NCBI GenBank assembly: GCA_937976305.1
Contig: CALJSB010000028.1
Coordinates: 21,120-85,119 of the forward strand
Source of the DNA: an uncultured Acidimicrobiales bacterium
GTDB taxonomy: Bacteria; Actinomycetota; Acidimicrobiia; Acidimicrobiales; SZUA-35
Length of the DNA stretch: 64,000 nucleotides
Reading direction: 5' to 3'
Part shown: positions 54,913 through 64,000 of the stretch, piece after piece
Layout of the letters: each line of letters opens with the position of its first letter
How positions within the stretch are numbered: the first letter of the stretch is position 1
Made by a program: the position numbers and the translations under genes
The notes under the pieces: model-generated
What the model saw: only the letters and a program-made list of their open reading frames with translations
The model's database searches: none
What the model was told of the DNA's origin: nothing

Positions 54913-55275
54913 CTAGAACTCGAGCCCTGATTCGCGAGCAGCGTCGGCAAGCGCCGCTACTCGTCCGTGATACCTGTTTCCACCGCGGTCGAAGACCACA
55001 GCGGTGATGCCTGCAGCTTTGGCTCGCTCACCGAGGCGAGCGCCAACTGACTTGGCGCCATCCACGGTGCCGCTGCCGCCGCGTAGGTCACTTTCATAAC
55101 TTGACGCGGCCACGAGCGTGACGCCCGTGGTGTCGTCGATGACCTGCGCACTGATGTGCTTGTTCGAGCGGAACACCGCGATGCGAGGGCGCTCGGGTGT
55201 GCCGTTGATCTTCTTGCGAACGCGATGTTGGCGTCGCGAACGGTGAGCGAGACGGGGATTGGTCTTCGATCCCAT
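54913..55275 (-). CDS. rplR: 50S ribosomal protein L18
   Basis: 120 residues from the ATG that overlaps the rplF stop by one base; a GTG one codon earlier is in frame. [20 protein letters not shown] and [20 protein letters not shown], with the final [13 protein letters not shown], are typical. Binds 5S rRNA. Confidence 0.98.
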   Translation of the reverse strand: MGSKTNPRLAHRSRRQHRVRKKINGTPERPRIAVFRSNKHISAQVIDDTTGVTLVAASSYESDLRGGSGTVDGAKSVGARLGERAKAAGITAVVFDRGGNRYHGRVAALADAARESGLEF

Positions 55276-55814
55276 CACTTACCTGCCTTTCCGGCCTTGC
55301 GTACGACGCGTTCGCCGACGTAGCGGACACCCTTGCCCTTGTAGGGCTCAGGCTTGCGGTAGGAACGGATGACCGCAGCCACCTGACCAACCGCCTGCTT
55401 GTCGATACCGATGACGCCGATCTTGGTCGGCTCCGGCACGTCGAAGGTGATGCCCTCAGGGGCCTCGACCTCAATGGAGTGGCTGTAACCGAGGGACAAC
55501 TCGAGCTTCGAGGGGCCCTTCGCATTGGCGCGATAGCCGACCCCGATGATCTCGAGATCTTTGCGCCAGCCGTCGGTGACCCCGACGATCATGTTGTTGA
55601 TGAGTGACCGGTTGAGACCATGGAGAGCCTTCACCGGGCGGTCGTCGTTTTCTCGCGTGACGTTGACGGTGCCGTCGTCGACGTTGGCCGAGATCTTTGC
55701 AGGTAGCTCAATGCTGAGCTCGCCCTTGGGACCCTTGACCGACACGTTGGCGCCGCTGACGTTGACATCGACCCCGCTCGGGACCGTGATGGGTGCACTA
55801 CCGATTCGTGACAT
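55275..55814 (-). CDS. rplF: 50S ribosomal protein L6
   Basis: 179 residues. [20 protein letters not shown], then [15 protein letters not shown] and [20 protein letters not shown] are diagnostic. It sits 6 bases after rpsH. Confidence 0.98.
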   Translation of the reverse strand: MSRIGSAPITVPSGVDVNVSGANVSVKGPKGELSIELPAKISANVDDGTVNVTRENDDRPVKALHGLNRSLINNMIVGVTDGWRKDLEIIGVGYRANAKGPSKLELSLGYSHSIEVEAPEGITFDVPEPTKIGVIGIDKQAVGQVAAVIRSYRKPEPYKGKGVRYVGERVVRKAGKAGK

Positions 55815-55820
55815 CTCGAC

Positions 55821-56222
55821 CTACCAGACGTAGCAGAGGACTTCGCCGCCGATTTTGCCCTTGCGGGCTTCACGATCGGTGACGAGTCCTTTGCTCGTAG
55901 AGAGCACGGCGACACCAAGGCCACCGAGGACACGGGGAATCTGATCTGACTTCGTGTACACCCGCAGCCCGGGCTTCGACACCCGCTTGATGCCGCTGAT
56001 GACACGCTCGCGCTCGGGCGAGTACTTCATATTGATCGTGAGGGTCTTGCCCACACCGGAGGTGTTCTCCTCGGCGTCGAACGAGGTGATGTAGCCCTCG
56101 TCGAGCAACACGTTGGCAAGCGCCAGCTTGAGCTTCGACGACGGCATGGTGACCTCGTCGTGCATGGCGATGTTGGCGTTACGGATACGCGTGAGCATGT
56201 CCGCGATTGGGTCGGTCATCAT
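55821..56222 (-). CDS. rpsH: 30S ribosomal protein S8
   Basis: 133 residues. [20 protein letters not shown] and the end [20 protein letters not shown] match S8. Two adjacent ATG codons are possible starts after the SD GAGGAGGT; the first is taken. Confidence 0.98.
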   Translation of the reverse strand: MMTDPIADMLTRIRNANIAMHDEVTMPSSKLKLALANVLLDEGYITSFDAEENTSGVGKTLTINMKYSPERERVISGIKRVSKPGLRVYTKSDQIPRVLGGLGVAVLSTSKGLVTDREARKGKIGGEVLCYVW

Positions 56223-56236
56223 GATGCGTTACCTCC

Positions 56237-56422
56237 TCACCAACTGGCCTTCGTGACACCGGGAATCTCGCCGGCGTGGGCCATCGTGCGAAGGCAAACC
56301 CGGCAGAGACCGAACTTGCGGTACACGGCCTTGGGGCGACCGCAGCGCTGGCAGCGGGTGTAGCCCCGCACCTTGAACTTCGGTGTCTTCTTTTGCTTTT
56401 CGATCAGTGCTTTTTTCGCCAT
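56237..56422 (-). CDS. rpsZ: 30S ribosomal protein S14, zinc type
   Basis: 61 residues. CQRC and CRVC form the zinc site of the short S14 form. [20 protein letters not shown] is characteristic. No separate stress-type rpsN is seen in the window. Confidence 0.97.
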   Translation of the reverse strand: MAKKALIEKQKKTPKFKVRGYTRCQRCGRPKAVYRKFGLCRVCLRTMAHAGEIPGVTKASW

Positions 56423-56997
56423 TACTGGGCCTGCCCATCACGTCGGAACGGGAAACCGAAGGCTTCGAGAAGTGCCTTGCCTTCGGCGTTTGTCTTCGCT
56501 GTGGTCACGATCGTGATGTCCATCCCTCGGGTGACATCGACCGTGTCGTAGTTGATCTCAGGGAACATGAGCTGTTCGTTGAGACCAAAGGTGTAGTTGC
56601 CGCGGCCGTCGAACGACTTCGGGCTGAGGCCGCGGAAGTCACGGATACGGGGAATGGCGAGCGACTGCAGCCGGTCGTAGAACTCCCACATGCGGTCGCC
56701 TCGAAGGGTGACCTTGCAACCGATGGCGTTGCCCTCACGGAGCTTGAAGCTCGCGATGGACTTCGTGGCCTTGGTGATCACCGGCTTTTGACCGGCGATC
56801 AAGGTGAGATCAGCGACCGCACCTTCGAGGAGCTTGGAGTTCTGCAGGGCCTCGCCAACACCCATGTTGATCACGATCTTTTCGAGTCGTGGGACCATCA
56901 TGATGTTGGTGAGTTCAAGCGAACTCTGGAGTTGGGCGACGATCTCGTCTTGGTACTTGGCCTTCATGCGAGGCCGAGTGTCAGTAGCCGTGCTCAT
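56422..56997 (-). CDS. rplE: 50S ribosomal protein L5
   Basis: 191 residues. [40 protein letters not shown] and [17 protein letters not shown] are typical. Binds 5S rRNA. Shares one base with the rpsZ start and overlaps the rplX stop by 4. Confidence 0.98.
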   Translation of the reverse strand: MSTATDTRPRMKAKYQDEIVAQLQSSLELTNIMMVPRLEKIVINMGVGEALQNSKLLEGAVADLTLIAGQKPVITKATKSIASFKLREGNAIGCKVTLRGDRMWEFYDRLQSLAIPRIRDFRGLSPKSFDGRGNYTFGLNEQLMFPEINYDTVDVTRGMDITIVTTAKTNAEGKALLEAFGFPFRRDGQAQ

Positions 56998-57317
56998 TCG
57001 TGGTTCTCCGGAATCTCTTCGCCGGTTCGCTTACACACTCGAACCTTCGAGCCGTCGTCGAGCACCTTGTAACCGACGCGGGTCGGCTTGCCGTCTGACG
57101 GGCTGAGCACCATGACGTTCGAAACGTCGAGGGGCATCTCTTTGTCGAGAATGCCGCCTGGCTCTTCGGCCGAGATCGGCTTGGTGTGGCGCTTGGCGAT
57201 GTTGTAGCCCTCGATGGTCACCTTGCCGGTGGCAGGGAAGGCTTGGGACACAACGCTCTCGCGCCCTGCGTCCTTGCCGCTCATGATGCGGACTCGATCA
57301 CCTTTTCGGACCTTCAT
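56994..57317 (-). CDS. rplX: 50S ribosomal protein L24
   Basis: 107 residues from the ATG overlapping the rplN stop by one base. [17 protein letters not shown] (KOW motif) and [19 protein letters not shown] are standard. Early assembly protein. Confidence 0.98.
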   Translation of the reverse strand: MKVRKGDRVRIMSGKDAGRESVVSQAFPATGKVTIEGYNIAKRHTKPISAEEPGGILDKEMPLDVSNVMVLSPSDGKPTRVGYKVLDDGSKVRVCKRTGEEIPENHE

Positions 57318-57685
57318 CACAACACCTCCGGAGCGAGGGAAACGATGCGCATGAAGCGCTTGTCACGCAGCTCACGGCCAACGGGGCCGAAGATGCGGGT
57401 GCCTCGTGGCTGCTTTTGCTCGTTGATGAGCACTGCCGCGTTCTCATCGAAGCGGATGTAGCTGCCGTCTGGACGACGCTTTTCCTTCTTCACTCGAACG
57501 ACGACGCAGCGGACGATTTCGCCCTTCTTGACGGCGGCACCGGGGATGGCGTCCTTCACCGTTGCGACGAAGACGTCGCCGATGGAGGCATAGCGGCGCT
57601 TCGAGCCACCGAGCACCTTGATGCACAGCACTTCGCGAGCGCCAGAGTTGTCGGCCACGCGAAGGCGTGATTCCTGCTGGATCAT
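57317..57685 (-). CDS. rplN: 50S ribosomal protein L14
   Basis: 122 residues. [34 protein letters not shown] and [20 protein letters not shown] are nearly invariant. Confidence 0.98.
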   Translation of the reverse strand: MIQQESRLRVADNSGAREVLCIKVLGGSKRRYASIGDVFVATVKDAIPGAAVKKGEIVRCVVVRVKKEKRRPDGSYIRFDENAAVLINEQKQPRGTRIFGPVGRELRDKRFMRIVSLAPEVL

Positions 57686-57954
57686 CGTGCACGCTCCAGA
57701 ATCTCGAGGAGACGCCAGCGCTTCAGCTTTGACAGCGGCTTGGTCTCGACGATGCGAACCCGGTCGCCAGGATTGAGGGTGTTCTCCTCATCGTGGACGT
57801 AGTACCGCTTATGGGTCTGCACGGTCTTGTTGTACTGAGGATGGCGAGAACGGCGGGTCACTTCGACGACCACGGTCTTGTCCATCTTGTTGGCCACGAC
57901 GTTGCCTTCTCGCACCTTGCGGCGAGGGCGTGCTTCTGTGGTTTCGGTCGTCAT
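57682..57954 (-). CDS. rpsQ: 30S ribosomal protein S17
   Basis: 90 residues from the ATG; a GTG one codon upstream is in frame. [28 protein letters not shown] and [20 protein letters not shown] are typical. It overlaps rplN by 4 bases. Confidence 0.97.
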   Translation of the reverse strand: MTTETTEARPRRKVREGNVVANKMDKTVVVEVTRRSRHPQYNKTVQTHKRYYVHDEENTLNPGDRVRIVETKPLSKLKRWRLLEILERAR

Positions 57955-58163
57955 CACGACTCTCCCTTGCTGGCAGCAAGCTCACGGCTTCGTTGCTCGG
58001 TTCGGATCCTCGCCACCTGACGCTTCACTTCAGCGATACGAGAGGTGTTTTCGAGCTGGCCGGTGGCGAGCTGGAAGCGCAGGTTGAACAACTCGCGCTT
58101 GCCTTCGGCCAACGACTCGACGAGCTCGGCATCTGATTGGTCTACAGCGGCAGCATCAGCCAT
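57954..58163 (-). CDS. rpmC: 50S ribosomal protein L29
   Basis: 69 residues. [20 protein letters not shown] and [20 protein letters not shown] are L29. Its start lies 8 bases inside the rplP end. It helps form the protein exit site. Confidence 0.97.
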   Translation of the reverse strand: MADAAAVDQSDAELVESLAEGKRELFNLRFQLATGQLENTSRIAEVKRQVARIRTEQRSRELAASKGES

Positions 58164-58578
58164 CGAATCCGTCCTCTCGGGTCACGACCCGGCACTTGAT
58201 TGGCAACTTTTGGATCGCACGATCGAGTGCTTCCTTCGCCACGACTGGCTCGGGGTAGGACATCTCGAAAATGATCCGGCCCGGCTTCACAACGGCGACC
58301 CAATGCTCGGGGTTGCCCTTGCCCGAACCCATGCGGGTTTCGGCCGGCTTTTGCGTCACTGGCTTGTCGGGGAACACGTTGATCCAGACCTTGCCACCAC
58401 GCCGGACGTGGCGGGTCATGGCAATACGTGCTGCTTCGATCTGGCGAGCGGTGAGCCATCCTGGCTCGAGCACCTGGATGCCGTACTCACCGAAGGACAC
58501 CGACGTGGCGCCCTTGGCTTGGCCAGTGCGGCGACCGCGGTGTTGCTTGCGGTGCTTGACTTTCTTGGGCATCAACAT
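58156..58578 (-). CDS. rplP: 50S ribosomal protein L16
   Basis: 140 residues. [25 protein letters not shown]-like [20 protein letters not shown] and [20 protein letters not shown] are typical. Close to the peptidyl-transferase centre and A site. Shares one base with rpsC. Confidence 0.98.
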   Translation of the reverse strand: MLMPKKVKHRKQHRGRRTGQAKGATSVSFGEYGIQVLEPGWLTARQIEAARIAMTRHVRRGGKVWINVFPDKPVTQKPAETRMGSGKGNPEHWVAVVKPGRIIFEMSYPEPVVAKEALDRAIQKLPIKCRVVTREDGFDG

Positions 58579-59498
58579 CAGTCCGCATCCCCTTCACGGA
58601 ACTTGTCGTCGGACACCTTGTCTTTGAGGCTGGCCTCGATGGCCTCTTCCTCAGCAAGAAGGCGCTCGAACTCGGGGTCAGCCGGCTTGACCAGTGGTGC
58701 TGGCTCTTCGGTTGCGGTGTCGGCGGGAGCTGCTGCCTCGGCTGCAGGAGCGGCCTCTTCGGCCTTGGGGCGGCGAGACGATGACACAACGGGCATCGGG
58801 GCTTCGCCGCCAACTTCGCCAACCGCCATCGCAGCCTCTTTGGTGGCCTTGTCGGTGGTTGCCTTGTAGGGCAGGATGTCGCCCTTGTAGAGCCACACCT
58901 TGACGCCGATACGACCGGCGGTCGTGTGGGCCTCGCGAAGTCCGTAGTCGATGTCGGCACGAAGGGTGTGCAGCGGCACTCGACCTTCGCGGTACCACTC
59001 GGTGCGACCCATCTCCGCGCCGCCGAGGCGGCCGGAGCTCTGGATCCGGATGCCCTTGGCGCCGGCCTTCATGGCGTTCTGAACGGCACGCTTCATGGCC
59101 CGGCGGAATGCCATACGACCAGCGAGCTGATCGGCGACACCCTGGGCAATGAGAGCAGCGTCGAGTTCGGGCTGCTTGATCTCGATGATGTTGAGCTTGA
59201 CGCGGGGGTTGCCCGTGATCTTGCCCAAACCCTGACGAAGGCGATCGGCCTCGGAACCCTTGCGGCCGATGACGATGCCGGGACGGGCGGTGTGCACGTC
59301 GATCTGGAGCTTGTCACGGGTCCGCTCGACCTCGATGCGCGAGATCGCTGCGTTTGGCAGCTGCGCCATGAGGTACTTACGAATGTCGGAGTCCTCGATG
59401 AGGTACTGCCGGTATTCCTCGCGATCGGCGATCCAACGCGACTTCCAGTCGGTGGTGACACCGAGACGGAAGCCGTACGGGTTGATCTTTTGACCCAT
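58578..59498 (-). CDS. rpsC: 30S ribosomal protein S3 with long C-terminal extension
   Basis: 306 residues, where about 210-280 is usual. [20 protein letters not shown], the KH domain motif [13 protein letters not shown] and the C-terminal domain to [12 protein letters not shown] are normal. From about residue 225 on there is an Ala/Glu/Pro-rich acidic tail ([20 protein letters not shown]). This tail is predicted to be disordered and to lie on the solvent side of the 30S head. Shares one base with rplV. Confidence 0.97.
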   Translation of the reverse strand: MGQKINPYGFRLGVTTDWKSRWIADREEYRQYLIEDSDIRKYLMAQLPNAAISRIEVERTRDKLQIDVHTARPGIVIGRKGSEADRLRQGLGKITGNPRVKLNIIEIKQPELDAALIAQGVADQLAGRMAFRRAMKRAVQNAMKAGAKGIRIQSSGRLGGAEMGRTEWYREGRVPLHTLRADIDYGLREAHTTAGRIGVKVWLYKGDILPYKATTDKATKEAAMAVGEVGGEAPMPVVSSSRRPKAEEAAPAAEAAAPADTATEEPAPLVKPADPEFERLLAEEEAIEASLKDKVSDDKFREGDAD

Positions 59499-60445
59499 TA
59501 CTCGGCGTCTCCCTGCTCGTCAGATTGAGCTTCGGCGGCTTCTTCCTTCTTCTGCTGTGACTCGGGCTTGGAGAACCCGGCAGCTTCAGCAGCCTCATCG
59601 CTGGCGAACCAGACCTCGGCCTTGGTACGGCCGTAGAAGGGGCTGTCCTCGTTGTGGTACAGCTTGGAATCGGCGTTGCCCTTGACCGGGAAGCCCTCGG
59701 GCATTTGGTCGGGATCACCGTCGATCAGTGCGTGGCTGCCGTCGCCGTACGGACTCTCGTCGGTCGCGTTGGCTTCGCCGTCGCCATCGGAATCGATGGT
59801 TTCGCTGTCGGCTTCGCTCTCGCCTTCAGCTGCGGCATCACCGTCGCTGCTGTCGTCGGCGTCGCCGTCGGTGTCGACGGCCTCGGTTGCCGCTTCGGCC
59901 GTGGCTGCAGCCGCTGTTGCTTCGGCGTCACCTTCGTCGGTGGCGACGTCTTCGGTCTCGACCTCTGGCTCGTCTGCGACCTCTTCACCGCGGCTTGCGG
60001 CAACACGCTCACGACGCTTGGCCGCAGCATCAGCAGAAGCCGAACCGCTGGCACTCGACTTCTCACGGAGACGATCGAGTTCTTCGGTGGAGAGCCGGCT
60101 GACCACCACGGTGACGTGACAGGTCTGCTTCTGGATGCGACCAGCACGGCCTCGAGCCCGGGGCCGGAAGCGCTTGAGGGTCGGACCTTCGTCCGCGAAG
60201 CACGCCGAAACAAAGAGCTCCTCAGACGGAATCTCGTCGTTGTGCTCGGCATTGGCTACCGCAGAACGGAGCACCTTGTGGATCTCTTTGGCGGCCAGAC
60301 GCTCGCTGAACTGGAGGATCTGGCTGGCCTCGGCAACGTGCTTGTTGCGGATCAGGTTGAGTACAACCCGAGCCTTCGAGGCGGACATCCGCAAGTAGCG
60401 AACCTGGGCCTTGGTGCCCGGACGCTCGTTGGTCTTGGTGCTCAT
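59498..60445 (-). CDS. rplV: 50S ribosomal protein L22 with acidic linker and extra C-terminal domain
   Basis: 315 residues, where L22 is usually 110-130. The core ([40 protein letters not shown]) ends near residue 125. A linker of some 120 residues follows, extremely rich in Asp, Glu, Ala and Ser. Then comes a compact segment at about 252-292: [20 protein letters not shown], then [17 protein letters not shown]. This resembles the small aromatic KGN..YH...AE.WF domain also found at the ends of some secreted actinobacterial proteins. The core lines the exit tunnel; the extension must be outside the subunit. Overlaps rpsS by 4 bases. Confidence 0.96.
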   Translation of the reverse strand: MSTKTNERPGTKAQVRYLRMSASKARVVLNLIRNKHVAEASQILQFSERLAAKEIHKVLRSAVANAEHNDEIPSEELFVSACFADEGPTLKRFRPRARGRAGRIQKQTCHVTVVVSRLSTEELDRLREKSSASGSASADAAAKRRERVAASRGEEVADEPEVETEDVATDEGDAEATAAAATAEAATEAVDTDGDADDSSDGDAAAEGESEADSETIDSDGDGEANATDESPYGDGSHALIDGDPDQMPEGFPVKGNADSKLYHNEDSPFYGRTKAEVWFASDEAAEAAGFSKPESQQKKEEAAEAQSDEQGDAE

Positions 60446-60720
60446 CGACGACCGACCTTTTCCTGACCAGCGTGGTAGCGGAAGGTACGGGTCGGTGAGA
60501 ACTCACCGAGCTTGTGACCGACCATCGACTCGGTGATGTACACCGGGACGTGCTTACGACCGTCGTGAACGGCGATCGTGTGGCCGACCATGTCGGGGAT
60601 GATGGTGGAACGTCGAGACCATGTCTTGACGACACGCTTCTCGTTGCTCTCGTTGAGTTCGTCGACCTTCTTCAGAAGATGGTCGTCGACGAATGCTCCC
60701 TTTTTCAGACTGCGCGGCAT
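60442..60720 (-). CDS. rpsS: 30S ribosomal protein S19
   Basis: 92 residues. [40 protein letters not shown] and [17 protein letters not shown] are diagnostic. Confidence 0.98.
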   Translation of the reverse strand: MPRSLKKGAFVDDHLLKKVDELNESNEKRVVKTWSRRSTIIPDMVGHTIAVHDGRKHVPVYITESMVGHKLGEFSPTRTFRYHAGQEKVGRR

Positions 60721-60723
60721 TGG

Positions 60724-61560
60724 TTACCTCCGTCCGCCACGGGTGCGCCGACGACGAATGATCTGCGCATCAGACTTCTTGCCCTTCTTACGGGTTCGCC
60801 CTTCGGGCTTGCCCCATGGCGACACCGGGTGGCGTCCACCCGAGGTCTTGCCTTCGCCGCCACCGTGGGGGTGGTCGACGGGGTTCATGGCCACGCCACG
60901 AGTCTGGGGGCGCTTGCCCTTCCAGCGTGAGCGTCCGGCCTTACCGATCTTGATGAGCTCGTGCTCAGAGTTGCCGACTTCACCAACGGTGGCTCGGCAA
61001 TCAATCGAAACTCGACGCATTTCCGTCGATGGCAGACGCAGCGTGGCGGTGTTGCCTTCCTTGGCGACGAGCTGGACGCTCGTGCCGGCCGAACGGGCCA
61101 TGCGGGCGCCGCCGGCCTCTTTGAGTTCGACGGCGTGAACAACGGTGCCGACGGGGATGTAGCGCATGGGCAAGGCGTTGCCGGGCTTGATGTCGGCGGT
61201 GGAGCCGGAGCTCACTTTGTCGCCAACGCTCAGACCCCGGGGGGCGAGGATGTAGCGCTTCTCACCGTCGTGGTAGTGCAGCAAGGCGATGCGGCAGTTG
61301 CGATTGGGGTCGTATTCAATCGAAGCGACCGTCGCTGGCACGCCGTCCTTGTTGCGACGAAAGTCGACAACGCGATAGCGCTGCTTGTGGCCGCCACCGC
61401 GGTGACGGGCGGTCTTGCGACCGTAGTTGTTGCGGCCACCTGTCGACGACTGCTTTGCCAGCAGCGACTTTTCAGGCGTGGACCGGGTGACTTCGGAGAA
61501 ATCAGAGCTGGTCTGGAACCGACGGCCGGGGCTTGTTGGCTTGCGTTTGCGAATACCCAT
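60724..61560 (-). CDS. rplB: 50S ribosomal protein L2
   Basis: 278 residues. Contains [31 protein letters not shown] and [20 protein letters not shown], including the conserved His needed for activity at the peptidyl-transferase centre. Lies 3 bases before rpsS. Confidence 0.98.
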   Translation of the reverse strand: MGIRKRKPTSPGRRFQTSSDFSEVTRSTPEKSLLAKQSSTGGRNNYGRKTARHRGGGHKQRYRVVDFRRNKDGVPATVASIEYDPNRNCRIALLHYHDGEKRYILAPRGLSVGDKVSSGSTADIKPGNALPMRYIPVGTVVHAVELKEAGGARMARSAGTSVQLVAKEGNTATLRLPSTEMRRVSIDCRATVGEVGNSEHELIKIGKAGRSRWKGKRPQTRGVAMNPVDHPHGGGEGKTSGGRHPVSPWGKPEGRTRKKGKKSDAQIIRRRRTRGGRR

Positions 61561-61571
61561 CTGTATCGACC

Positions 61572-61865
61572 TCAGCTCGTGAAGAGCTCGATCTCGCCCT
61601 CAGAGAGGGTGACGATCGCTCGCTTCTTGTCGGGGCGCTTGTGCACGGTGTTGGTGCGTCGGCTGCGGACACGCTTGCCCTTGCGGTTCAGCGTGTTGAC
61701 TCGGGAAACCTTGACGCCATCGAAGATGGTCTCGATGGCGGCCTTGATCTCAGGCTTTGAGGCCGATTTGGCGACCTCGAAGGTGTAGGTGTTGGACTCT
61801 TCGACCTGGACGTAGGTCTTTTCTGTGACGACCGGTCGGAGGATCACATCGTGCGGATCTTTCAT
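61572..61865 (-). CDS. rplW: 50S ribosomal protein L23
   Basis: 97 residues. [40 protein letters not shown] and [12 protein letters not shown] are typical. A docking site at the exit tunnel for trigger factor and SRP. Overlaps rplD by 4 bases. Confidence 0.97.
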   Translation of the reverse strand: MKDPHDVILRPVVTEKTYVQVEESNTYTFEVAKSASKPEIKAAIETIFDGVKVSRVNTLNRKGKRVRSRRTNTVHKRPDKKRAIVTLSEGEIELFTS

Positions 61866-62467
61866 GACTCGTCTCCATTGCCTTGGTCAGCCGACGGCAA
61901 GGTCTGCTGTGAGAACACGACGCAGTCGTTGACCAGCACGTCGTAGGTGTTGAGCTGATCAGCTTTGAGCACATGAGCTTCGGGAAGGTTGCGGAAGCTC
62001 TTTGCCGCGTTGGTGTCTTCGCTGTCGATCACCACGAGCACCTTGCCCTCAGCACCAAGATCACCAAGGGTCTTGACCGCTTGCTTGGTGGAGGGAGCGT
62101 CGAAGTTCCAGTCTTCGACAACGATGACCTTGCCTTCAGCGGCTCGGTCAGAGAGTGCGGAGCGAAGCGCAAGGCGCTTCATCTTCTTGTTGGTGCGCTC
62201 GGCGTAATCGCGAGGCTTGGGTCCGTGGGCAATACCGCCGCCGATCCAGATCGGTGAGCGACTCGAGCCGGCTCGGGCTCGACCGGTGCCCTTCTGCTTC
62301 CATGGCTTCGCACCACCACCGCGCACCTCAGAACGGGTTTTGGTGCTGTGGGTGCCGGCTCGACGTGCTGCGAGCTGAGCGGTGACGACCTGGTGCATTA
62401 CACCAACGTTTGGCTCGATGCCGAACGTTTCGGGGTCGAGTTCGACGGTGACCTTCTTGACTGCCAT
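61862..62467 (-). CDS. rplD: 50S ribosomal protein L4
   Basis: 201 residues. [40 protein letters not shown] and [12 protein letters not shown] are typical. Part of the exit-tunnel constriction. In E. coli L4 also controls the S10 operon; nothing here shows that directly. Confidence 0.98.
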   Translation of the reverse strand: MAVKKVTVELDPETFGIEPNVGVMHQVVTAQLAARRAGTHSTKTRSEVRGGGAKPWKQKGTGRARAGSSRSPIWIGGGIAHGPKPRDYAERTNKKMKRLALRSALSDRAAEGKVIVVEDWNFDAPSTKQAVKTLGDLGAEGKVLVVIDSEDTNAAKSFRNLPEAHVLKADQLNTYDVLVNDCVVFSQQTLPSADQGNGDES

Positions 62468-63117
62468 CAGACCTGGACCTTCCTGCTCTTGACAGCATCA
62501 CGGATGATGACGGTGCCGCCCTTGGGGCCGGGGACCGAACCCTTGACCAAGATGAACTCCTGCTCGGCTTCGGCCTTGACGATGGTCAGGTTCTGGGTGG
62601 TGACCTGCTGGCCACCTGACCGACCTGCCATCTTGGTGCCCTTGAAGACTCGGGCCGGTGTCGCACACTGGCCGATCGAGCCGGGCATGCGGTGCACCAA
62701 GTGGGCACCGTGGGTGGCTCGCTGACCGGCAAAGTTGTGGCGCTTCATGACGCCGGTGAAACCCTTGCCCTTGCTGGTACCGACAGCATCGACAACATCG
62801 CCGGCCTCAAAGGTTTCGGCCGTCAATTCTTGGCCCACCTCGAACTCTGAGACATCTTCGAACCGAAGCTCGACGAGTTCACGACCCGGAGCAACGCCGG
62901 CCTTGGCGTAGTGACCAGCCTTTGGCTTCGACAGCTTCTTGGCGTCCTTGTCGCCAATGGCAACCTGGATCGCGGCGTAGCCGTCATGGTCTGCGGTCTT
63001 GACTTGTACAACACGGCATGGGGTGACCTTGACCACCGTGACGGGGACAATCTTGTTGTCCTCGTCCCACACCTGTGTCATGCCGACTTTTTCGCCGACA
63101 ATCGCCTTCTGCGTCAT
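62467..63117 (-). CDS. rplC: 50S ribosomal protein L3
   Basis: 216 residues. [40 protein letters not shown] and [20 protein letters not shown] are typical. It is the first gene after a 410-base gap from rpsJ, so it probably has its own promoter. Shares one base with rplD. Confidence 0.98.
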   Translation of the reverse strand: MTQKAIVGEKVGMTQVWDEDNKIVPVTVVKVTPCRVVQVKTADHDGYAAIQVAIGDKDAKKLSKPKAGHYAKAGVAPGRELVELRFEDVSEFEVGQELTAETFEAGDVVDAVGTSKGKGFTGVMKRHNFAGQRATHGAHLVHRMPGSIGQCATPARVFKGTKMAGRSGGQQVTTQNLTIVKAEAEQEFILVKGSVPGPKGGTVIIRDAVKSRKVQV

Positions 63118-63387
63118 GATTCGTACTTCCGTCAGCGGGCCACCATGCAGCAGCCGTTCACGTGAATGTTGTTGAGTTTGTTCGGTGCCCGTACGCGCAC
63201 GCTGTTCTTGACAAGCAGCGGGACGAGTGGGCGGAGACTTCTGCTGAGGGGTACTCGACGATGATCGTCATCGAGCCTGCTCAGACCAATGAACATCCGG
63301 TGCGAACCGGACCGGGTAAACCTATCGGGCTCTCAACGTTCCTCCACCCGTCAACAAGATTCCCCTCACCACCCCAACAACGACCCG

Positions 63388-63435
63388 GTTCTGGAGGCCG
63401 TAGAGCACGTTTTGGTGTCCTCCAGCCTCCAGTTC
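63388..63435. repeat. 48-bp structured repeat, copy C
   Basis: GTTCTGGAG - 30 bases - CTCCAGTTC. The core GCACGTTTTGGTGTC is the reverse complement of the AAAACGT-type core of the other copies, so this copy is inverted. Arm spacing of 9-30-9 is kept. Confidence 0.7.
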
Positions 63436-63448
63436 GGAGCGGGAACGA

Positions 63449-63478
63449 CAGAACCCGGGCCGTGAAGCCCGGGTTCTG
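63449..63478 (-). terminator. Strong hairpin downstream of rpsJ
   Basis: CAGAACCCGGGC and GCCCGGGTTCTG form a perfect 12-bp stem with a 6-nt loop, 50 bases after the rpsJ stop. On the minus strand TCGTTCCCGC follows, a poor T-run. It may act as a terminator or attenuator inside the str-S10 region. Confidence 0.6.
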
Positions 63479-63527
63479 ATCAGTACTGCATGTGTCGGCG
63501 CAAAGCCGAGATCGGCCCAAGCAACCT

Positions 63528-63848
63528 CTACAGTTGTTGGATCTTGATCTCGATGTCGACGCCGGCTGGCAACTCGAGGCGCTGGAGTGAATCCACCGTC
63601 TTCGGGTTGGGCTCGAGGATGTCGATGAGGCGCTTGTGCACCCGCATCTCGAAGTGCTCGCGGCTGTCCTTGTCCTTGTGAGGTGACCGGATCACGCAGA
63701 AACGGTGCTTCTCGGTGGGGAGTGGGATCGGGCCGCGGAACTCCGCATTGGTGCGAGCGACGGTCTCGACAATCTTCTTCGTCGACTGATCCACGATCTC
63801 ATGGTCATATGCCTTGAGGCGGATGCGGATCTTCTGCTTGGCTGCCAT
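63528..63848 (-). CDS. rpsJ: 30S ribosomal protein S10
   Basis: 106 residues. [40 protein letters not shown] and [18 protein letters not shown] are diagnostic. Also known as NusE, an antitermination factor. It lies 11 bases after tuf and is separated from rplC by 410 bases, so it may be transcribed with the str operon. Confidence 0.98.
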   Translation of the reverse strand: MAAKQKIRIRLKAYDHEIVDQSTKKIVETVARTNAEFRGPIPLPTEKHRFCVIRSPHKDKDSREHFEMRVHKRLIDILEPNPKTVDSLQRLELPAGVDIEIKIQQL

Positions 63849-63859
63849 AGTCAGGCTCT

Positions 63860-64000
63860 CTACTTGACGATCTTTGTGACACGGCCAGCACCAACAGTGC
63901 GGCCACCCTCACGAATAGCGAAACGCAAGCCCTCATCCATCGCGATCGGGTTGATCAACTCAACCGACATCTCAGTGTTGTCACCAGGCATACACATCTC
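63860..64000 (-). CDS. tuf: Elongation factor Tu, C-terminal end only
   Basis: The last 46 codons are in the window; the rest lies beyond the right edge. Translation ends [20 protein letters not shown], then [20 protein letters not shown] and IVK, the conserved domain-III end of EF-Tu. Delivers aminoacyl-tRNA to the ribosome. Followed by rpsJ. Confidence 0.97.
   Translation of the reverse strand, partial: EMCMPGDNTEMSVELINPIAMDEGLRFAIREGGRTVGAGRVTKIVK

Larger units (their letters stand above)
63118..63527 (-). other. 410-base gap without a gene between rpsJ and rplC
   Basis: Contains, in transcription order on the minus strand, a 12-bp perfect hairpin (63449-63478), one 48-bp repeat (63388-63435), an imperfect 22-bp palindrome (63254-63275) and a possible TTGTCA box near 63210. 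No coding frame has family features on either strand. It is likely to hold a termination or attenuation point and a new promoter for rplC and the rest. Confidence 0.55.

Noticed and set aside
63162..63479. Plus-strand frame of 105 codons in the rpsJ-rplC gap
   Set aside because: No homology-like motifs, unusual composition, and it overlaps the hairpin and 48-bp repeat; probably chance.

Overview
This is a high-GC bacterial chromosome segment from an actinobacterium, most likely a member of the class Acidimicrobiia (an Ilumatobacter-like organism; this is inferred from gene style, not tested). Supporting signs are the Cys-less actinobacterial GuaB3 paralogue next to guaA, a short-lid adenylate kinase, a zinc-type S14, a CIRCE-controlled groESL pair, a surface protein ending in an LAFTG-type sorting signal, and ribosomal proteins L22 and S3 with long C-terminal extensions. 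I see no phage, insertion sequence, CRISPR array, tRNA or rRNA.

Layout. Bases 1-8765 (+) hold the end of a giant DUF11-repeat surface protein and a PAS-GGDEF-EAL cyclic-di-GMP enzyme. Bases 8720-17280 (-) are a long one-direction block: guaA, guaB3, a NarL-type regulator, a DesK-type kinase, a membrane fatty-acid/sterol hydroxylase, a YcaQ-type DNA glycosylase, a NUDIX CoA pyrophosphatase and a GNAT enzyme. Bases 17308-19348 (+) are an overlapping three-gene cassette: lipoprotein, unknown protein, membrane protein. Bases 19353-27556 hold accessory enzymes and groES-groEL with a perfect CIRCE operator, a TerC-family membrane protein and a HAD-like phosphatase. Bases 27621-30397 (-) are tsaE-tsaB-rimI-tsaD, the t6A tRNA-modification and S18-acetylation set. 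Bases 30483-34826 (-) hold a CDP-alcohol phosphatidyltransferase-like protein, a P1-family peptidase, a glycosyltransferase of the tRNA-queuosine mannosyltransferase family (DUF3524), an alpha/beta hydrolase and an unknown protein. An SDR and a VOC protein follow on the plus strand.

Bases 36154-42246 (-) are rplM-rpsI-glmM-glmS-acpS, linking ribosome and cell-wall precursor supply. From 42513 to the right end lie the alpha, spc and S10 operons, all on the minus strand: tuf(end)-rpsJ // rplC-D-W-B-rpsS-rplV-rpsC-rplP-rpmC-rpsQ-rplN-X-E-rpsZ-rpsH-rplF-R-rpsE-rpmD-rplO-secY-adk // infA-rpmJ-rpsM-K-D-rpoA-rplQ-truA. Two breaks stand out. A two-component system on the opposite strand sits between adk and infA where map is usually found. 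A 410-bp gap with a strong hairpin separates rpsJ from rplC. Both gaps carry copies of a 48-bp structured repeat that also occurs downstream of groEL.

Most worth following up: the bacterial DUF3524 (QTMAN-like) enzyme; the hydroxylase-DesK-NarL overlapping trio as a possible membrane-lipid sensing unit; a 1143-residue GlmS with two large extra regions; the L22 extension with a small aromatic domain; the 48-bp repeat family; a structured rplM leader; and two genes (infA and the NUDIX gene) whose best start codon appears to be CTG.
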